DNA of 64,000 nucleotides from Hippophae tibetana (taxonomy: Eukaryota; Streptophyta; Magnoliopsida; Rosales; Elaeagnaceae): the NCBI GenBank assembly GCA_037013495.1, contig CM072801.1, forward strand, positions 16,359,501 to 16,423,500, read 5' to 3'. Positions within the stretch are counted from its first letter, which is position 1; each line of letters begins with the position of its first letter. A model generated the notes under the pieces. The model saw only the letters and a program-made list of their open reading frames with translations. It made no database searches and was not told the DNA's origin. Of the stretch, positions 46,234 through 57,753 are shown in pieces. The translations under genes and the position numbers were made by a program.

Positions 46234-48960
46234 CTAAATCTCAGTGATTTTCTTTTGTGCATAGGTAACCTCTCTGTGATGAGTAGACCTCATCATAAGA
46301 ACTACTCGTTCTAAATCCTCAATGACATATATCACCTTGAGGAACACTATCTCAGCTCGCTTTGTATATAAGCTCGGCCAATAAGACTCTCTACATACAA
46401 GGAAGGCCATTTCAACCAGAGACTTCCTCTGTTGAGATTGAGTTTGCATCAACTATTCTTTACAAGAAGCGAGCTCACACTTGCTTTTCTTAAAATGACC
46501 TACCTTTCCCTCGAGTTTGAGCACCTCAACTTTCAGTGCCATAACCTCGCTTTTAAGCTTGTTATTGTCAACCCTTAAAGCTCGAACTAAACATCTTTTG
46601 GACTAATCAAAATCCATAAAGCTCGACCAAAAAAGAGGGAGAAATTAGCAAAAAAAACCTTATTGTACTGATTAAGCAAGTACCCTTGATCTCTTTTTAT
46701 AGAGGATGATGTTGGAAAAATGATAAACAAATGATCCCAAAAATCAAGTAGGTAGGTCAACATCATAAATACACAACAATTCAAACAAATTAATTTTTTC
46801 ATTGATAAAATTAATTCACCATTCAAACAAAATTCCAAGTCTAAGCTCGTGACCACACAATCATAAGTGGCATCGAGCTCAAAAAGAAAAGAAGGGTTCA
46901 ACCCAAGAAATTAATGATCTTCTTCCCTGGCCTCTACATCGGTCGCCTCAGGCACATCCATACTCTCACTAGACCTCGAGCCATCTCATTCCTCAAATTC
47001 TTAAGAGAGAGAGTTTGCGTATAGAGGAGTGACTAGGATGTTTAGAATATGACAATACTAGTCTCCCAAGTTCTTCTTCTTAGCCTCTGTCTTCAAAGAT
47101 TCCATGGCAAGCTCGTACCCTATCTCTAAGCTTGACTTGATCAACATGACCATGGAGTCAAGCTTAGCCTTTGCCTTTACGGCTCCCTCAGTTATAGCCT
47201 TGTATGTTTTCTGTACCTCATCGATCTCTAACTCGGCTTATTTTTTGGCCTACTCTAACTTGGTAAGACAGTTGGCATACTCATTTAGCTTGGCGGTGAC
47301 CCTTTTGAAATTTTCCTCCTTATTAATGGCCCCACCTTCCCATTTTTGCAACCTCACTAGAAGCATGGTGTACTTAGAACGAGAAGACGCATGAATTTTC
47401 CTTTCTTGTTTACATATAGCCTCGAGTTACTTCTTATGCGTTTCAGTAAGAAGCTGGCCCAGGTACTGATTGAGCTTCTTGGGATCCAAGGCTCGATACA
47501 AGGATATCCTATCCACATCGGTGGTAAGATCATTAACAACATTCTTCCTCTTCCTTGAATCCCATATAGGATGGACAAGCATTTTGGGAACATAGTAGGT
47601 ATATGGAGATTGAGCATGTTCTAGTGACATAGGTAGAGGCATAAAGACATTTATAGACTTAGTGCTAAGCGTGACCTCATCAATGACCAAAGACTTTCCC
47701 CTTTTCTTGTCCTTAGAGGAGCTATGCTCAAGAACAAAGGGTTTTCCCTTCTTACTTTGAAAGTGAGATAAAAATTGGGCGGCTATAAACTCCATAAAAT
47801 CTACAAAAAAAAAATCAAAGTGAGGTTATTTTCATCACATCGCGTTATACAAAAAGAACTATAGGGTGGAGTTAAGTCTTAGATTTAGTTCACCATCATT
47901 GGCCATCACCTCGAATCGTCCCTTGAATTTTTTAGGAGGGGTTTAGCCCTTTGGAAGAGGCCAAGGTTTATGAAAAATCCTAAGAGAGGGCTCCATTGCA
48001 CCATGCCACATTAGTCCACAAGCAACAAAATGATTAATGTTAAGGAAGCTCCTCTAAGGGGTCTTCTGGGGAAGACAATTCTGGATATCAGTCAGATGTT
48101 GCTTCATGTCTAGACTCAAGGTTGTGAATAAGGAGGCCATATTCCTTAGCAAGACCTTAGTTTCGTTCCAAATGCTCCTTATTAGCCTGGTGTCGCTGTT
48201 TGGGGACTCCCACCGCCTGAGACATAGAAAAAGTACTTTTAATTTTACTCATTCTTATGAAGTGACACGTTAATACCCCGGTTCTACTTTACAAACATGT
48301 ATACCCTCATCGGGTCTGTGAGGTTCTACTTTAGGACATACACCTCATTAAACTAGGGCATCTCCAAATCCACCCTCACTTCCTAGCATATAATGGTCAG
48401 GAAAAAAATATACCTTCGCCCATTAGGCATCAATTATCATAGCACGAGCTAGGTCCTAATTAAGGAAACAAGGAGAACCTCGAACCCAACCATAGTGCCT
48501 TCTCATGAATGACTTTCCACCCGAATAGAGGTTGGTTTCTATCACAGGCTCCCTCTAGTGGAATCAATATATGAATGGAGGATGGGATATTATAGGTCCT
48601 CCTCAACCATTTATCATCCTGGGGTATTAAGTCACTAGTCTTATTTTATGGTAGACCAACCTTTGGTACGACCTGTAGGTTATCTAGACCCAACGTTCCT
48701 AGTTTTCTTCCTCCAAGTCCTAACCACTGAGAGTTGAGTATGGGGCATGCTCAGTCTAATGGTTAGAACGACCTGTGGATGAGTGGTAGAGGTATATAGT
48801 AGAGGTATAGATTGACTCATCCCACTAGAAGAGCCCAACTTAAAGGACCCCGTGTCATTATTAGCACTTTGATATTAGAGGCTTTCTTAAGAGCCAGAGC
48901 CTAAAGTCTCTTCTCGACACATTATCTGTAAAAATCACAAAACACAAAAATAAAAGAAGA
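46234..48960 (-). pseudogene. Antisense ORF region of the gypsy element
   Basis: On the minus strand, 47427-47795 encodes MEFIAAQFLSHFQSKKGKPF and ends LNQYLGQLLTETHKK. The frame continues past a stop with charged, coiled-coil-like sequence (KWEGGAINKEENFKRVTAKL, KAKAKLDSMVMLIKSSLEIG). Upstream, 48430-48600 gives NQPLFGWKVIHEKALWLGSR, resembling the 'putative gypsy type transposon' domain. Some Tat elements (for example Grande of maize) carry such an antisense ORF between pol and the 3' LTR. Stops break it here, and its function is unknown in general. Confidence 0.5.
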
Positions 48961-49366
48961 ACAGGTAAATTACAAGATGAGGGTGCCTAGAATAGTGTTT
49001 GGAAAAATAAAATGAATTGATTCTTTAAAAATTGACCTGATAAGAAAGTAGAAAAGCGTTAGACTTAAGGCTTGTGCTCTAAAAACTTGACCAAACAAAA
49101 CTATTGCTCGAGTTGAAACCTTACCACCGAACTAAAAAACCTCTGCTAGCTCGATCTAATGCGACAAAGCATTATTTCTTACTTTTGTCTGATGTGTAGG
49201 AAATGATGATGAGTCCCAATCTAAGCACCTCTTTAAATAGAGGTACCAAAATTCTCTCTCCAATCATCTGACATGCATTTATTAAGGGAGATAAACTATC
49301 CATATCCGTTTCCTGGGAATTACTCTTCCACCTCAACTCAGAGCTTGAGCTAAAAGAGTATGGGGA

Positions 49367-49860
49367 CTAAATTTTTGGACATCTGGACCATCCTGGTGCC
49401 TGACCCATTCAAACCACTCAAGAAAAGTCATCAACCTGAGATGGTAGGTGAAGCACCCCAAATGTCCTACATGTAGACCAACCCGAGCTTAGTAATTAGC
49501 CATAGCCTATTAAATAACACGAGCCTATAAGCAATTCGAGCCATAAGATAGAATAACTCAGAATGCATCAACAAGTAATAAGTCGGTTCTAAGGAGTTGA
49601 ATCCCCTATGTAGTTGACTACTAGACCAAGCTAGGATTGACCTCTACCCATGATATGTTGTACTTTATACCAATTATACCCCTATGATATGTAAATATGT
49701 GTACACATTATGTAGTTGACACATATATCTGTAATGTTCTATAGATAGATTTACCTTTTATGGGATGAACATAGTCAACAAATTATCTTAACTTCTCTCT
49801 ATGTTCTCTCTCTAAAAACATATTGAATCTTAACAAAGAATATATTCAAAAACATTATAT
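49367..49860 (+). repeat. Likely 3' LTR of the gypsy element
   Basis: A purine-rich stretch AAAAGAGTATGGGGAC ends at about 49367 and is followed by TAAATTTTTGGACATCTGG. The 3' part, with 'tctctatgttctctctctaaaaa', looks like a U5 end. With no 5' LTR to compare, both limits are estimates. Confidence 0.4.
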
Positions 49861-50023
49861 TTCATTTATTTAAACGAAGAATACAAAAATAATTAAATCA
49901 ATAAAATAAAAATAGGCCAAATTATTCTGCATTAAAATATTAATTTTGTTGTAATTGTCTCTTACATAATGAATAGATAGCATCATATTTTTGGTGATTT
50001 TATTTTCACAACTCAATACATCA

Positions 50024-50290
50024 TTACTACAACAAAGTGCCTTAAAATTGGTTTTAGCGAGGTAACTTTAATTTTTAAGTTAGTTTTAAATTAGTTCTAG
50101 TGAGATAACTTTAAATTTTAAGTCGGTACATCAATAGAATCGACAAAATTTAAAGTCGGTCCCATGTGTCAATTAACTTAAAATTTAAAGTCAGTTACGT
50201 AGGACCGACTTAAAATTTAAAGTCGGTCCTACGTGGAAACCTACTTTAAATTTTAAGTCAATCCTACGTGACAATCGACTTAAAATGGTA
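50024..50290. mobile_element. CACTA-like terminus with subterminal repeats
   Basis: Starts 'cattactacaacaaagtgcc', close to CACTACAA. It is followed by at least five copies, in both orientations, of AATTTAAAGTCGGTCCTACG and its variants, producing inverted segments such as ACTTAAAATTTAAAGT. This dense subterminal repeat pattern fits plant CACTA (En/Spm) ends. No transposase and no opposite end were found. Confidence 0.5.
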
Positions 50291-51839
50291 TAACCCTAAA
50301 CCTATTTTGGTTATTTTCTGCTAGTATCCCTACATGTTTTAAATCACATAACAACTGAAAACAACCAGCATATGTTTAAAAGATTTTTAAATTTTTTTAT
50401 TCATTTAAAAGCTAAATATTAATTAATTACTTAAGAACTAACTTATAACAAAAAAATAGCTTATATATAATGTATATATACAAATTTAACTTAATTACAA
50501 TATTACTAAATATTATAAGCAAATATACATGCATATGGTATATTAGATGTAAAATTACATATATTTATTACTATATGCAATTTTATAAGATAATCATATA
50601 ATAATAAGATGTCTATGATATTCAATATCATCATATTCTTCTTGCGACTTTATGATTTGAAGCATTTGTTCTGATGAGACAAAACCTACATCAGGTTAGC
50701 AATACCGATCTTGTAAATACTTTAGTTTTATATTTGTAAAACTCTCACAAATGCACAAATCATTTTATAGAAAATGACAAGTATACTTCCGAGATCGATC
50801 TAAAGATGAAATATATGTGGTTTTTAATTTATTATTCAAACTTTTAAAAACGAAATTAAATCTTAAACATTTTGTCACGATATTTTGATTTTTTGTGTTT
50901 CTTAATCTAATAACACAAAAAAAAAATATAGCTATGGATTCAATAAATAATTATACAAATTTTTATCATTTATAATAGTAGAATATTTATGGATATAATA
51001 ATTAAGTTAATTATGCTTGATCATATTATTTAAGTTATTAAATATATAAATTAATATTCATTGATTATCTCTTTTTTATATAAATACTATTTTTGGTGTG
51101 GTTGGGTATTCTATGTTAATTAAGCAAATTAATTAACACCTATGAGTTGAATCGATAATTAATTTAGTTAATTAAATTAATTCTTTTTTTAAGAGATTGA
51201 AAATGAACCATTTAAATATCACATTTGATGAGGTTAGATATTTTAAACTTTATTTAAAGTGTTAAAATTAAACCTAAGAATTTAATTATCCGAGTGCTTA
51301 TTTCAAGTTTTAAACTCATTACTGAAAATATGTTGTCAATACATTTTCGAATAATAGTTCTTATAAAAACATCTAAAATAAAGTTTTGCTCTAACGAACG
51401 TACGATTGTATCAACAAATAAAAAACGCTACTCTAAATCAAAACAGATAATTAAACTTTAAAATTTAATTTTTAGATTTAAGTTTGTAAAGAAAAATAAT
51501 ATATTTGTCTCCAATATTCTTAATATAATATCTTAAATAAAAAAATAATATATTTTATAAAAATGTTTTACCTATTTAATATTTCGTAACATAATAACAT
51601 TATTATTATATCATTATCGTTACTTTTATTAGGCACGGAAATCTTAAGAGTGGAAGCCATACATAGGATCACCATGTAAAACATCAAGAAATATTCTTGC
51701 TCTAATACCATATAACGTTTATTGAAAAAGAAGAAATTAATATTATATTTTACAAATGAACTTTACCCAGTATCGCAGTACATATAGTGAAAGGCTAAAG
51801 GTTAACTAATAACATAATAAAAGACAGTGACTAATTCTG
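50291..51839. other. AT-rich DNA left of the GA2ox duplication
   Basis: No genes were recognised. 'gctctaataccatataacgt' at about 51690-51710 is the reverse complement of a degenerate LTR/PBS junction, a hint of another minus-strand LTR remnant. Confidence 0.4.
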
Positions 51840-52871
51840 TTACGAGCATACCTATTTACTCTAGTAAGAAACATAGATTCAAACAATTACCTTTTAATGT
51901 AAAAAATTAGAAAATCTAAATTGAGAGGGAATGATAATTCAAGAGAAAAGTCCACGTTCTTAGACAAGAATTTCTTACTAAATTGCTAGTTGTACTTTAT
52001 TACTAAAAAAAAGTATATGATTCCTCAATCATCTCCGAAGAAAAAACAATAAACAACACTTAAAAAAAAATCAAAACATTACAAATTTAAAATACATATT
52101 ATAAATGACGTCGCAAATTGAATTTAATAGTTTTTGTGATATATTTAAATGTTATTTTAATTAAATCCTACCCATTGACATAGATTCTCTCTCAAACACA
52201 CTCTCATTATATGCACATATTAAATACCACCCATTATCACCACTTTTCCACCATATCCCCACAACCTTAATTAATTTGTTATTCCCTATTTTTGTCATAA
52301 AATAAACACACACACAGAAATTAAAACCCACAGTAGGATCATCCTAGTTCCTTATTATTTTGTTTAAATCTTATTTCTGTTTAATTAGTTATTAAAATAA
52401 ATTATTATAATTAATAATATTAAACATGTTTGTAGCCACTCCAAAACCAATAATCAGCATAGAAGAGATTCAAGAAATGGAGCTTCCTACTATTGATCTT
52501 AATTCTTCAGAAAGATCAAAAATGAAAGAGCTCATAATCAAAGCTTGTGAAAATTATGGTTTCTTCAAGGTGATAAATCATGGAATATCTCATAATATTA
52601 TATCGAATTTAGAAGAAGAGAGTTTGAGTTTCTTTTCAAAACCAATGGCTGAGAAACTCCAAGTTGGACCAGCTTGCCCTTTTGGTTATGGTTGCAAAAA
52701 CATTGGCTTTAATGGTGACGTGGGAGAGGTTGAATATCTTCTTCTTGAAACAACATCTTTTTCAATTTATCAACTTTCTCAATCCATATCTAATGACCCA
52801 ACAAGTTTCATGTAATTAAATAATTATATCTATCACTACTCTTCTCTTTATAATGTTTTTTATTAAAAAAA
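51840..52871 (+). repeat. Duplication copy A: GA2ox promoter plus first exon
   Basis: Aligns from 'tacgagcatacctatttactct' to 'taatgttttttattaaaaaaa' with 56676-57753. The copies differ by scattered substitutions. Copy A also lacks a ~58-bp segment present in copy B at about 57103-57160, between short matching bases. Right after 52871, copy A is replaced by gypsy gag sequence. Confidence 0.93.
52426..52811 (+). pseudogene. GA2ox first exon, copy A (degenerate duplicate)
   Basis: Encodes the GA2ox N-terminal region (ELPTIDLN, ACENYGFFKVINHGIS, FGYGCKNIGFNGDVGEVEYL) and is about 98.5% identical to copy B. It has Val in place of the conserved Ala in KLQAGPACPFGYG, and the base before the GT donor is T instead of G (TTCAT|GTAATT). 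Read without splicing it ends after 129 residues. The nearest exon 2 is 8.3 kb downstream, past copy B and a gypsy relic. It could still be an alternative first exon, but the changes point to decay. Confidence 0.8.
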
Positions 52872-53647
52872 ACTCAACAACTAGTATAAATCAGATCCAA
52901 AATTCAGAAGTGTCGTATGTGTTTTGTAGAGGAGCTAATTTGTTTGATAATTGTCCAAATAATCTTAAATCTGTATGTTATATGGGTAATGCAAATCGAA
53001 ACAATAATTCATACTCAAACTCATAAACTAGGACAGAGACAACATACAAATTTCTCTTGAAATAATAACAACAGTCAAGGTGGTAATCAATTCAACCGTC
53101 AATCATTTTTATCACGTGATTTTCAAAAACCATAGTAATCATAAGCCTAAGAAAATAAGTCACCTACTAGAGACAATACAAATACCTTAATGGTGATGAT
53201 GAAAGACTTCATTCAATCATTTAATACAAAATGTCAAACTCAAGAGGCTTCAATTCAAAATTTAGAGAATTAAATGGAGCAATTTTCCCATAGTATAAGT
53301 CAAAGGCCTCAAGATAATCTTCCAAGTGACACAATTGTAAACCCAATAAGAGAAGGTAAGGACTAATACAACGTCATAGCCTTGAGATGTGGTAAAAGTT
53401 TAGAACAAGAACATAAGATAGAAAGGATGAGGAGAAATAAGAAATTAATAAGGATGAAGAGAAAATAGTGGATAAAGATAACATTGAAAAGGAAATAATT
53501 CAACCAAAGAAAAACAACCTTTACAAACCCAATATACCTTTCCCTCAAAGACTACAAAAGCAAAAGTTAGAGACACAGTTTTCAAAATTTCCAGAGGTCT
53601 TCTAGAAGCTGCACATAAACATACCATTTGTGGAGGCACTTGAATAA

Positions 53648-54160
53648 ATGTCGTCTTATTTCAAATTCATGAATGATATACTACCAAAGAAAATAAGGCT
53701 TGGAGATCATGAAACAATAACCTTGACTAAAGATTGTAACACCATCCTTGATAGAAAACTACCACAAAAAATGAAAGATCCAAGTAGTTTTGACATCACT
53801 TGCACTATTGGGAACATCTATTTTGACAAGGCACTATGTGACTTGGGTTCTAGCATTAACCTTATGCCATTATCGATCTTCAAGAGATTGAGGGTTGGTA
53901 AAGCCAAACCCACTTCAGTAACATTACAAATGGCAGATAGATCGATTAAGAGACCTCAGGGAGTGGTAGAATATTTTCTAGTAAAAGTAGACAAATTCAT
54001 CTTTCCAACGGACTTTAATGTGCTAGACATGGAATAGGACTGTGACATTCCTATCATACTTGGTGTACAAAAAGGTGAACTTAAAATGAGAGTGCAAGAT
54101 GAACAAGTAATGTTTAAAGTTTTAAAGCATCTGAACCCCCTGAAATTGATAGTGATAATG
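53648..54160 (+). pseudogene. Athila-like gypsy protease
   Basis: MSSYFKFMNDILPKKIRLGD leads to FDKALCDLGSSINLMPLSIF, the retropepsin active-site region with DLG, then LQMADRSIKRPQGVVEYFLV, DKFIFPTDFNVLDME and, after a stop, CDIPIILGVQKGELKM. In the last segment the usual ILGRPFLAT reads ILGV, so about ten residues are missing. Confidence 0.9.
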
Positions 54161-54365
54161 AATGCTTAAGGATAAATGTTACTGAATGTAGGGACAACTT
54201 AAAAGAATAGGTTGAGTCGCACACACTTAAGACTGTTACACATGATGCTATGAACAAGGACATAAACTCACCATAAAACAACTCAACTTGTTTTAACTTT
54301 GAAAGTATGACATCGAAGGTTGATATTGTGGACTGTGTGAAATTTTTGGAGGACATGCCTCTCAT

Positions 54366-54722
54366 GTGTGTATCAATGCAATTTTGGAAAATTTTGTGAT
54401 AGGATCTAAGATCAAACTATCAATTGAAGAGCCACTAATTTTAGACCCTACACTTTCACCCTTCCATCCCCAATCATGTATGAAAGTGAAAGAGTCAAAT
54501 GGGGAGGTGAAAAAGCTGTTAGAAATACATATATTGGATGAGTTACGGTGGAGTGCTTATAAGAATGCCAAAAATTTTAAAAAGAAAACAAAAATATGGC
54601 ATAAGAAGAGAATTGAGCACTGTGTTTGCGAGCTAGAACATAAAGTATTATTGAACAAATCAAGACTTGAGTTATTTCTAGGCAAACTCAAAAGTAAATG
54701 GACACAAAGGAATGTGCCTTAG
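54366..54722 (+). pseudogene. Gypsy integrase C-terminal fragment
   Basis: EIHILDELRWSAYKNAKNFK, TKIWHKKRIEHCVCELEHKV and LLNKSRLELFLGKLKSKW match the Athila-type integrase end (LDE.R..AYENA..YKE..K.WHDK...F..GQ.VLL.NSRL.LFPGKL.S.W). It follows the protease after about 200 bp, so most of pol is deleted. Confidence 0.85.
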
Positions 54723-55206
54723 GACTTGATATGACCATCTAGTCAAGGACGTTAAACGTGATGTTGGTTAGGAGGAAGCAAACTCACAACACATTTATCC
54801 CTATAAAGAAAATAAAATATAATTGAAAATAAGTTTAGGGGTGTTATGAAGTTACGTGTGTATTTATATTAGTGGAAAGGAATGTGAAAAATAGAACTAT
54901 GAGACTTGATCGGATTGATTAGGATGCTCATATAGATTGATTTCATGAGTGCATTGGATAATATCATGTGCAGCATGCACACACACGAATCAATTTTTCA
55001 AAAACCTTGCATATCCTTGTATTAATGGAACGTTAATGAATATATGAACCTCTTTATCATAGGATTGTACGACTTTTGAGAGGGATAGTTTTCGTGAAAT
55101 ATGCATGTACTAATAGAAGTATATTGACTAATATACTACCCATGTTATTTTATTTAGTTATACATGACTTTATTTGAGGACAAGCAAAGAGTAAAGTTTG
55201 AGGGTG

Positions 55207-56675
55207 TGATGACTCTAAGAAAGTAGAGTCATTAGTACACTTTTTTACTTAATATTTACTTGTTTTATTTAGTTATACATGTTATTTAGTTATATAATTT
55301 TTTTAGTGAAAAGAGGTGAAAATATAATTTGGATTTTTATGGATTTTTGATGAATTTTTAACACATAGCCAATCAAGAGTTGCCATGTGGATGGTCACGT
55401 AAGCAAAAGAGCTAATTGGGCAAGCCACGTAGACGATATGCAAGCAGGGACATTGAATCACATTACACTGCATGTGAGTAGGATAAACTGTGTGCCACGT
55501 GTCAGCATGACATTCAATTCGAGTTCAAAAATTAGTCAACCCGTCTTTCCACATGTCATAATGTCATTGCTCCGCGTGTTCCACCCGTGCGCCATGCCAT
55601 CCATTTTGGCAAATCACATGGCACTGACTCAGTGAGCGTTGACTCTGGCCGGTCTCCCCTACCACATGTCACACTGTGATTAGCTGGTGCTATCAGTTTT
55701 GCTTGTTTTGATCTTAGCCCTTGTTATGAAGCTGATCAAACGATCCAGATCGCACTTGAGTTATATTTAAGCTCCTAATCATTCTATATACCCTAAGGGG
55801 CCATCATTAGCATAATTTTGGTCAATTTTTGGAACTAAAATGAGAAAAATATATTAAAATTTAAGAGATGACACAATTTTGGTGGAGATTCAAGAGGAGA
55901 TTAACACTACAATTCAAGAGATTGATTGTATTTTTTCTTCTACTCTTTTCTTTATTTTTATGTCTTCCTTTATGAAAAATATGAGTTTTACGAACACAAT
56001 TATATGTAGTTAATTATTAATCTAGGAATCTTATGAACCTAATTTTAACCATGTGATATCTAATATTTTGTCCAAATTATAAATTTAATTTAATTATATT
56101 ATTTAATCTAATTTTTATGCTATTAATTTGGCCAACAATTTATCTATAGAGATAATTAAATAGATTTGAGAGAATTATTTAATTGTTTTTATTAAATAAC
56201 ATGCATAGTTTCTAGGTAGAGATGTATGATTCTTATGTGTGTGATCCATAATTGATGAACTTAATAAGTAGTATGCAAATTAATTAACATAAGAGTGTGA
56301 TTAAATTAATTATTATATGATGTGTAGTTTACTGAGAGAGTAATAATGTTAGGTTAGATTCAATTGATAATTATATTGGACGATTTAAACGGTTCGTATG
56401 TTTAAAAATTAGAAGATTAAATATTCTTAGATACTTTCTCATATATCTTTTAATTACCAAATATGATTAAATGAATTATTACTATTTAATTTTAGTTATA
56501 TTAATTTTATTTCCTTAAAATATAAAAATACATAAAAAAGTTATTTTTATTTTTTTAGTTTTAAAAATTAGTTTCTAATTAAATAATTTCTATAAAAATA
56601 ATTTTTTTTATCATTATATTATGATACGTATATTTACGTATTTATTATACGATTTGCATATAAATATGAATATGC
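55207..56675 (+). repeat. 3' LTR (start supported, end unknown) of the Athila-like element
   Basis: The purine-rich gaggacaagcaaagagtaaa...gagggtg is followed by TGATGACTC, the usual Athila arrangement. A short inverted repeat GACTCTA...TAGAGTC lies at 55210-55229. The LTR then becomes AT-rich up to the boundary of duplication copy B. Confidence 0.6.
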
Positions 56676-57753
56676 TACGAGCATACCTATTTACTCTAAT
56701 AAGACACTCAGATTCAAACAGTTACCTTTTAATGTAAATAATTAGAAAATCTAAATTGAGAGGGAAAGATAATTCAAGAGAAAAGTCCACGTTCTTGAGA
56801 CAAGAATTTCCTACTAAATTGCTAGTTGTACTTTATTACTAAAAAAAAGTATATGATTCCTCAATCATCTCCGAAGAAAAAACAATAAACAACACTTAAA
56901 AAAAATCAAAATATTATAAATGATGTGGCAAATTGAATTTAATAGTTTTTGTGATATATTTAAATGTTATTTTAATTAAATCCTACCCATTGATATAGAT
57001 TCTCTCTCAAACACACTCTCATTATATGCACATATTAAATACCACCCATTATCACCACTTCTCCACCATATCCCCACAACCTTAATTAATTTGTTATTTT
57101 GACTCTTCTCCTTCAGAACCTCTCTAGCTATCTTAATTTCTGTCTATCTCTTCCCCAATATTCCCTATTTTTGTCATACAAAAAACACACACACACACAC
57201 AGATTAAAACCCACAGTAGGATCATCCTAGTTCCTTATTATTTTGTTTAAATCTTATTTCTGTTTAATTAGTTATTAAAATAAATTATTATAATTAATAA
57301 TATTAAACATGTTTGTAGCCACTCCAAAACCAATAATCAGCATAGAAGAGATTCAAGAAATGGAGCTTCCTACTATTGATCTTAATTCTTCAGAAAGATC
57401 AAAAATGAAAGAGCTCATAATCAAAGCTTGTGAAAATTATGGTTTCTTCAAGGTGATAAATCATGGAATATCTCATAATATTATATCGAATTTAGAAGAA
57501 GAGAGTTTGAGTTTCTTTTCAAAACCAATGGCTGAGAAACTCCAAGCTGGACCAGCTTGCCCTTTTGGTTATGGTTGCAAAAACATTGGCTTTAATGGTG
57601 ATGTGGGAGAGGTTGAATATCTTCTTCTTAAAACAACATCTTTTTCAATTTATCAACTTTCTCAATCCATCTCTAATGACCCAACAAGGTTCAGGTAATT
57701 AAATAATTATATCTATCACTACTCTTCTCTTTATAATGTTTTTTATTAAAAAA
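56676..57753 (+). repeat. Duplication copy B: GA2ox promoter plus first exon
   Basis: Direct-orientation partner of 51840-52871. It contains 633 bp of 5' flank, the first exon and about 60 bp of intron 1. It carries the extra CT-rich ~58 bp at about 57103-57160. The flanking sequence beyond 57753 has no counterpart after copy A. Confidence 0.93.

Larger units (their letters stand above)
43140..49860 (+). mobile_element. Ty3/gypsy (Tat-lineage-like) retrotransposon, decayed
   Basis: The plus strand carries an RT end, RNase H traces, integrase, a tandem-repeat region, a minus-strand ORF region and a likely 3' LTR. The 5' LTR, gag, protease and first half of RT are missing. The RT/IN motifs (YVDDMVVKS, GQAESSNKIIINLLKKRLES) and the antisense ORF after pol point to the Tat lineage. 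Many stops make it inactive. The right limit is an estimate. Confidence 0.8.
52872..56675 (+). mobile_element. Internally deleted Athila-like gypsy element between the exon copies
   Basis: The plus strand shows a gag end (FCRGANLFDNCPNN, VCYMGNANRNNNSYSNS at 52914-53030; EQFSHSISQRPQDNLPSDTI at 53278), protease (53648-54160), then directly the integrase C-terminus (54366-54722), a purine tract at about 55170-55206 and the start of a 3' LTR (TGATGACTCTAAG at 55207). RT, RNase H and the integrase core are gone, as are the 5' LTR and gag start. The 3' LTR end is not fixed; it lies before copy B at 56676. Confidence 0.85.

Noticed and set aside
47104-47394. 96-residue + strand ORF inside the gypsy 3' region
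   Set aside because: The opposite strand carries the better-supported antisense ORF with coiled-coil-like sequence; the + frame is a shadow.
53363-53639. Minus-strand hydrophobic ORFs within the Athila-like relic
   Set aside because: They are antisense to the gag-protease linker of the element.
51840-57753. The two 1-kb GA2ox copies as LTRs of the gypsy element between them
   Set aside because: They contain a host exon and promoter, and the true purine tract and LTR start (55207) lie 1.47 kb before copy B.
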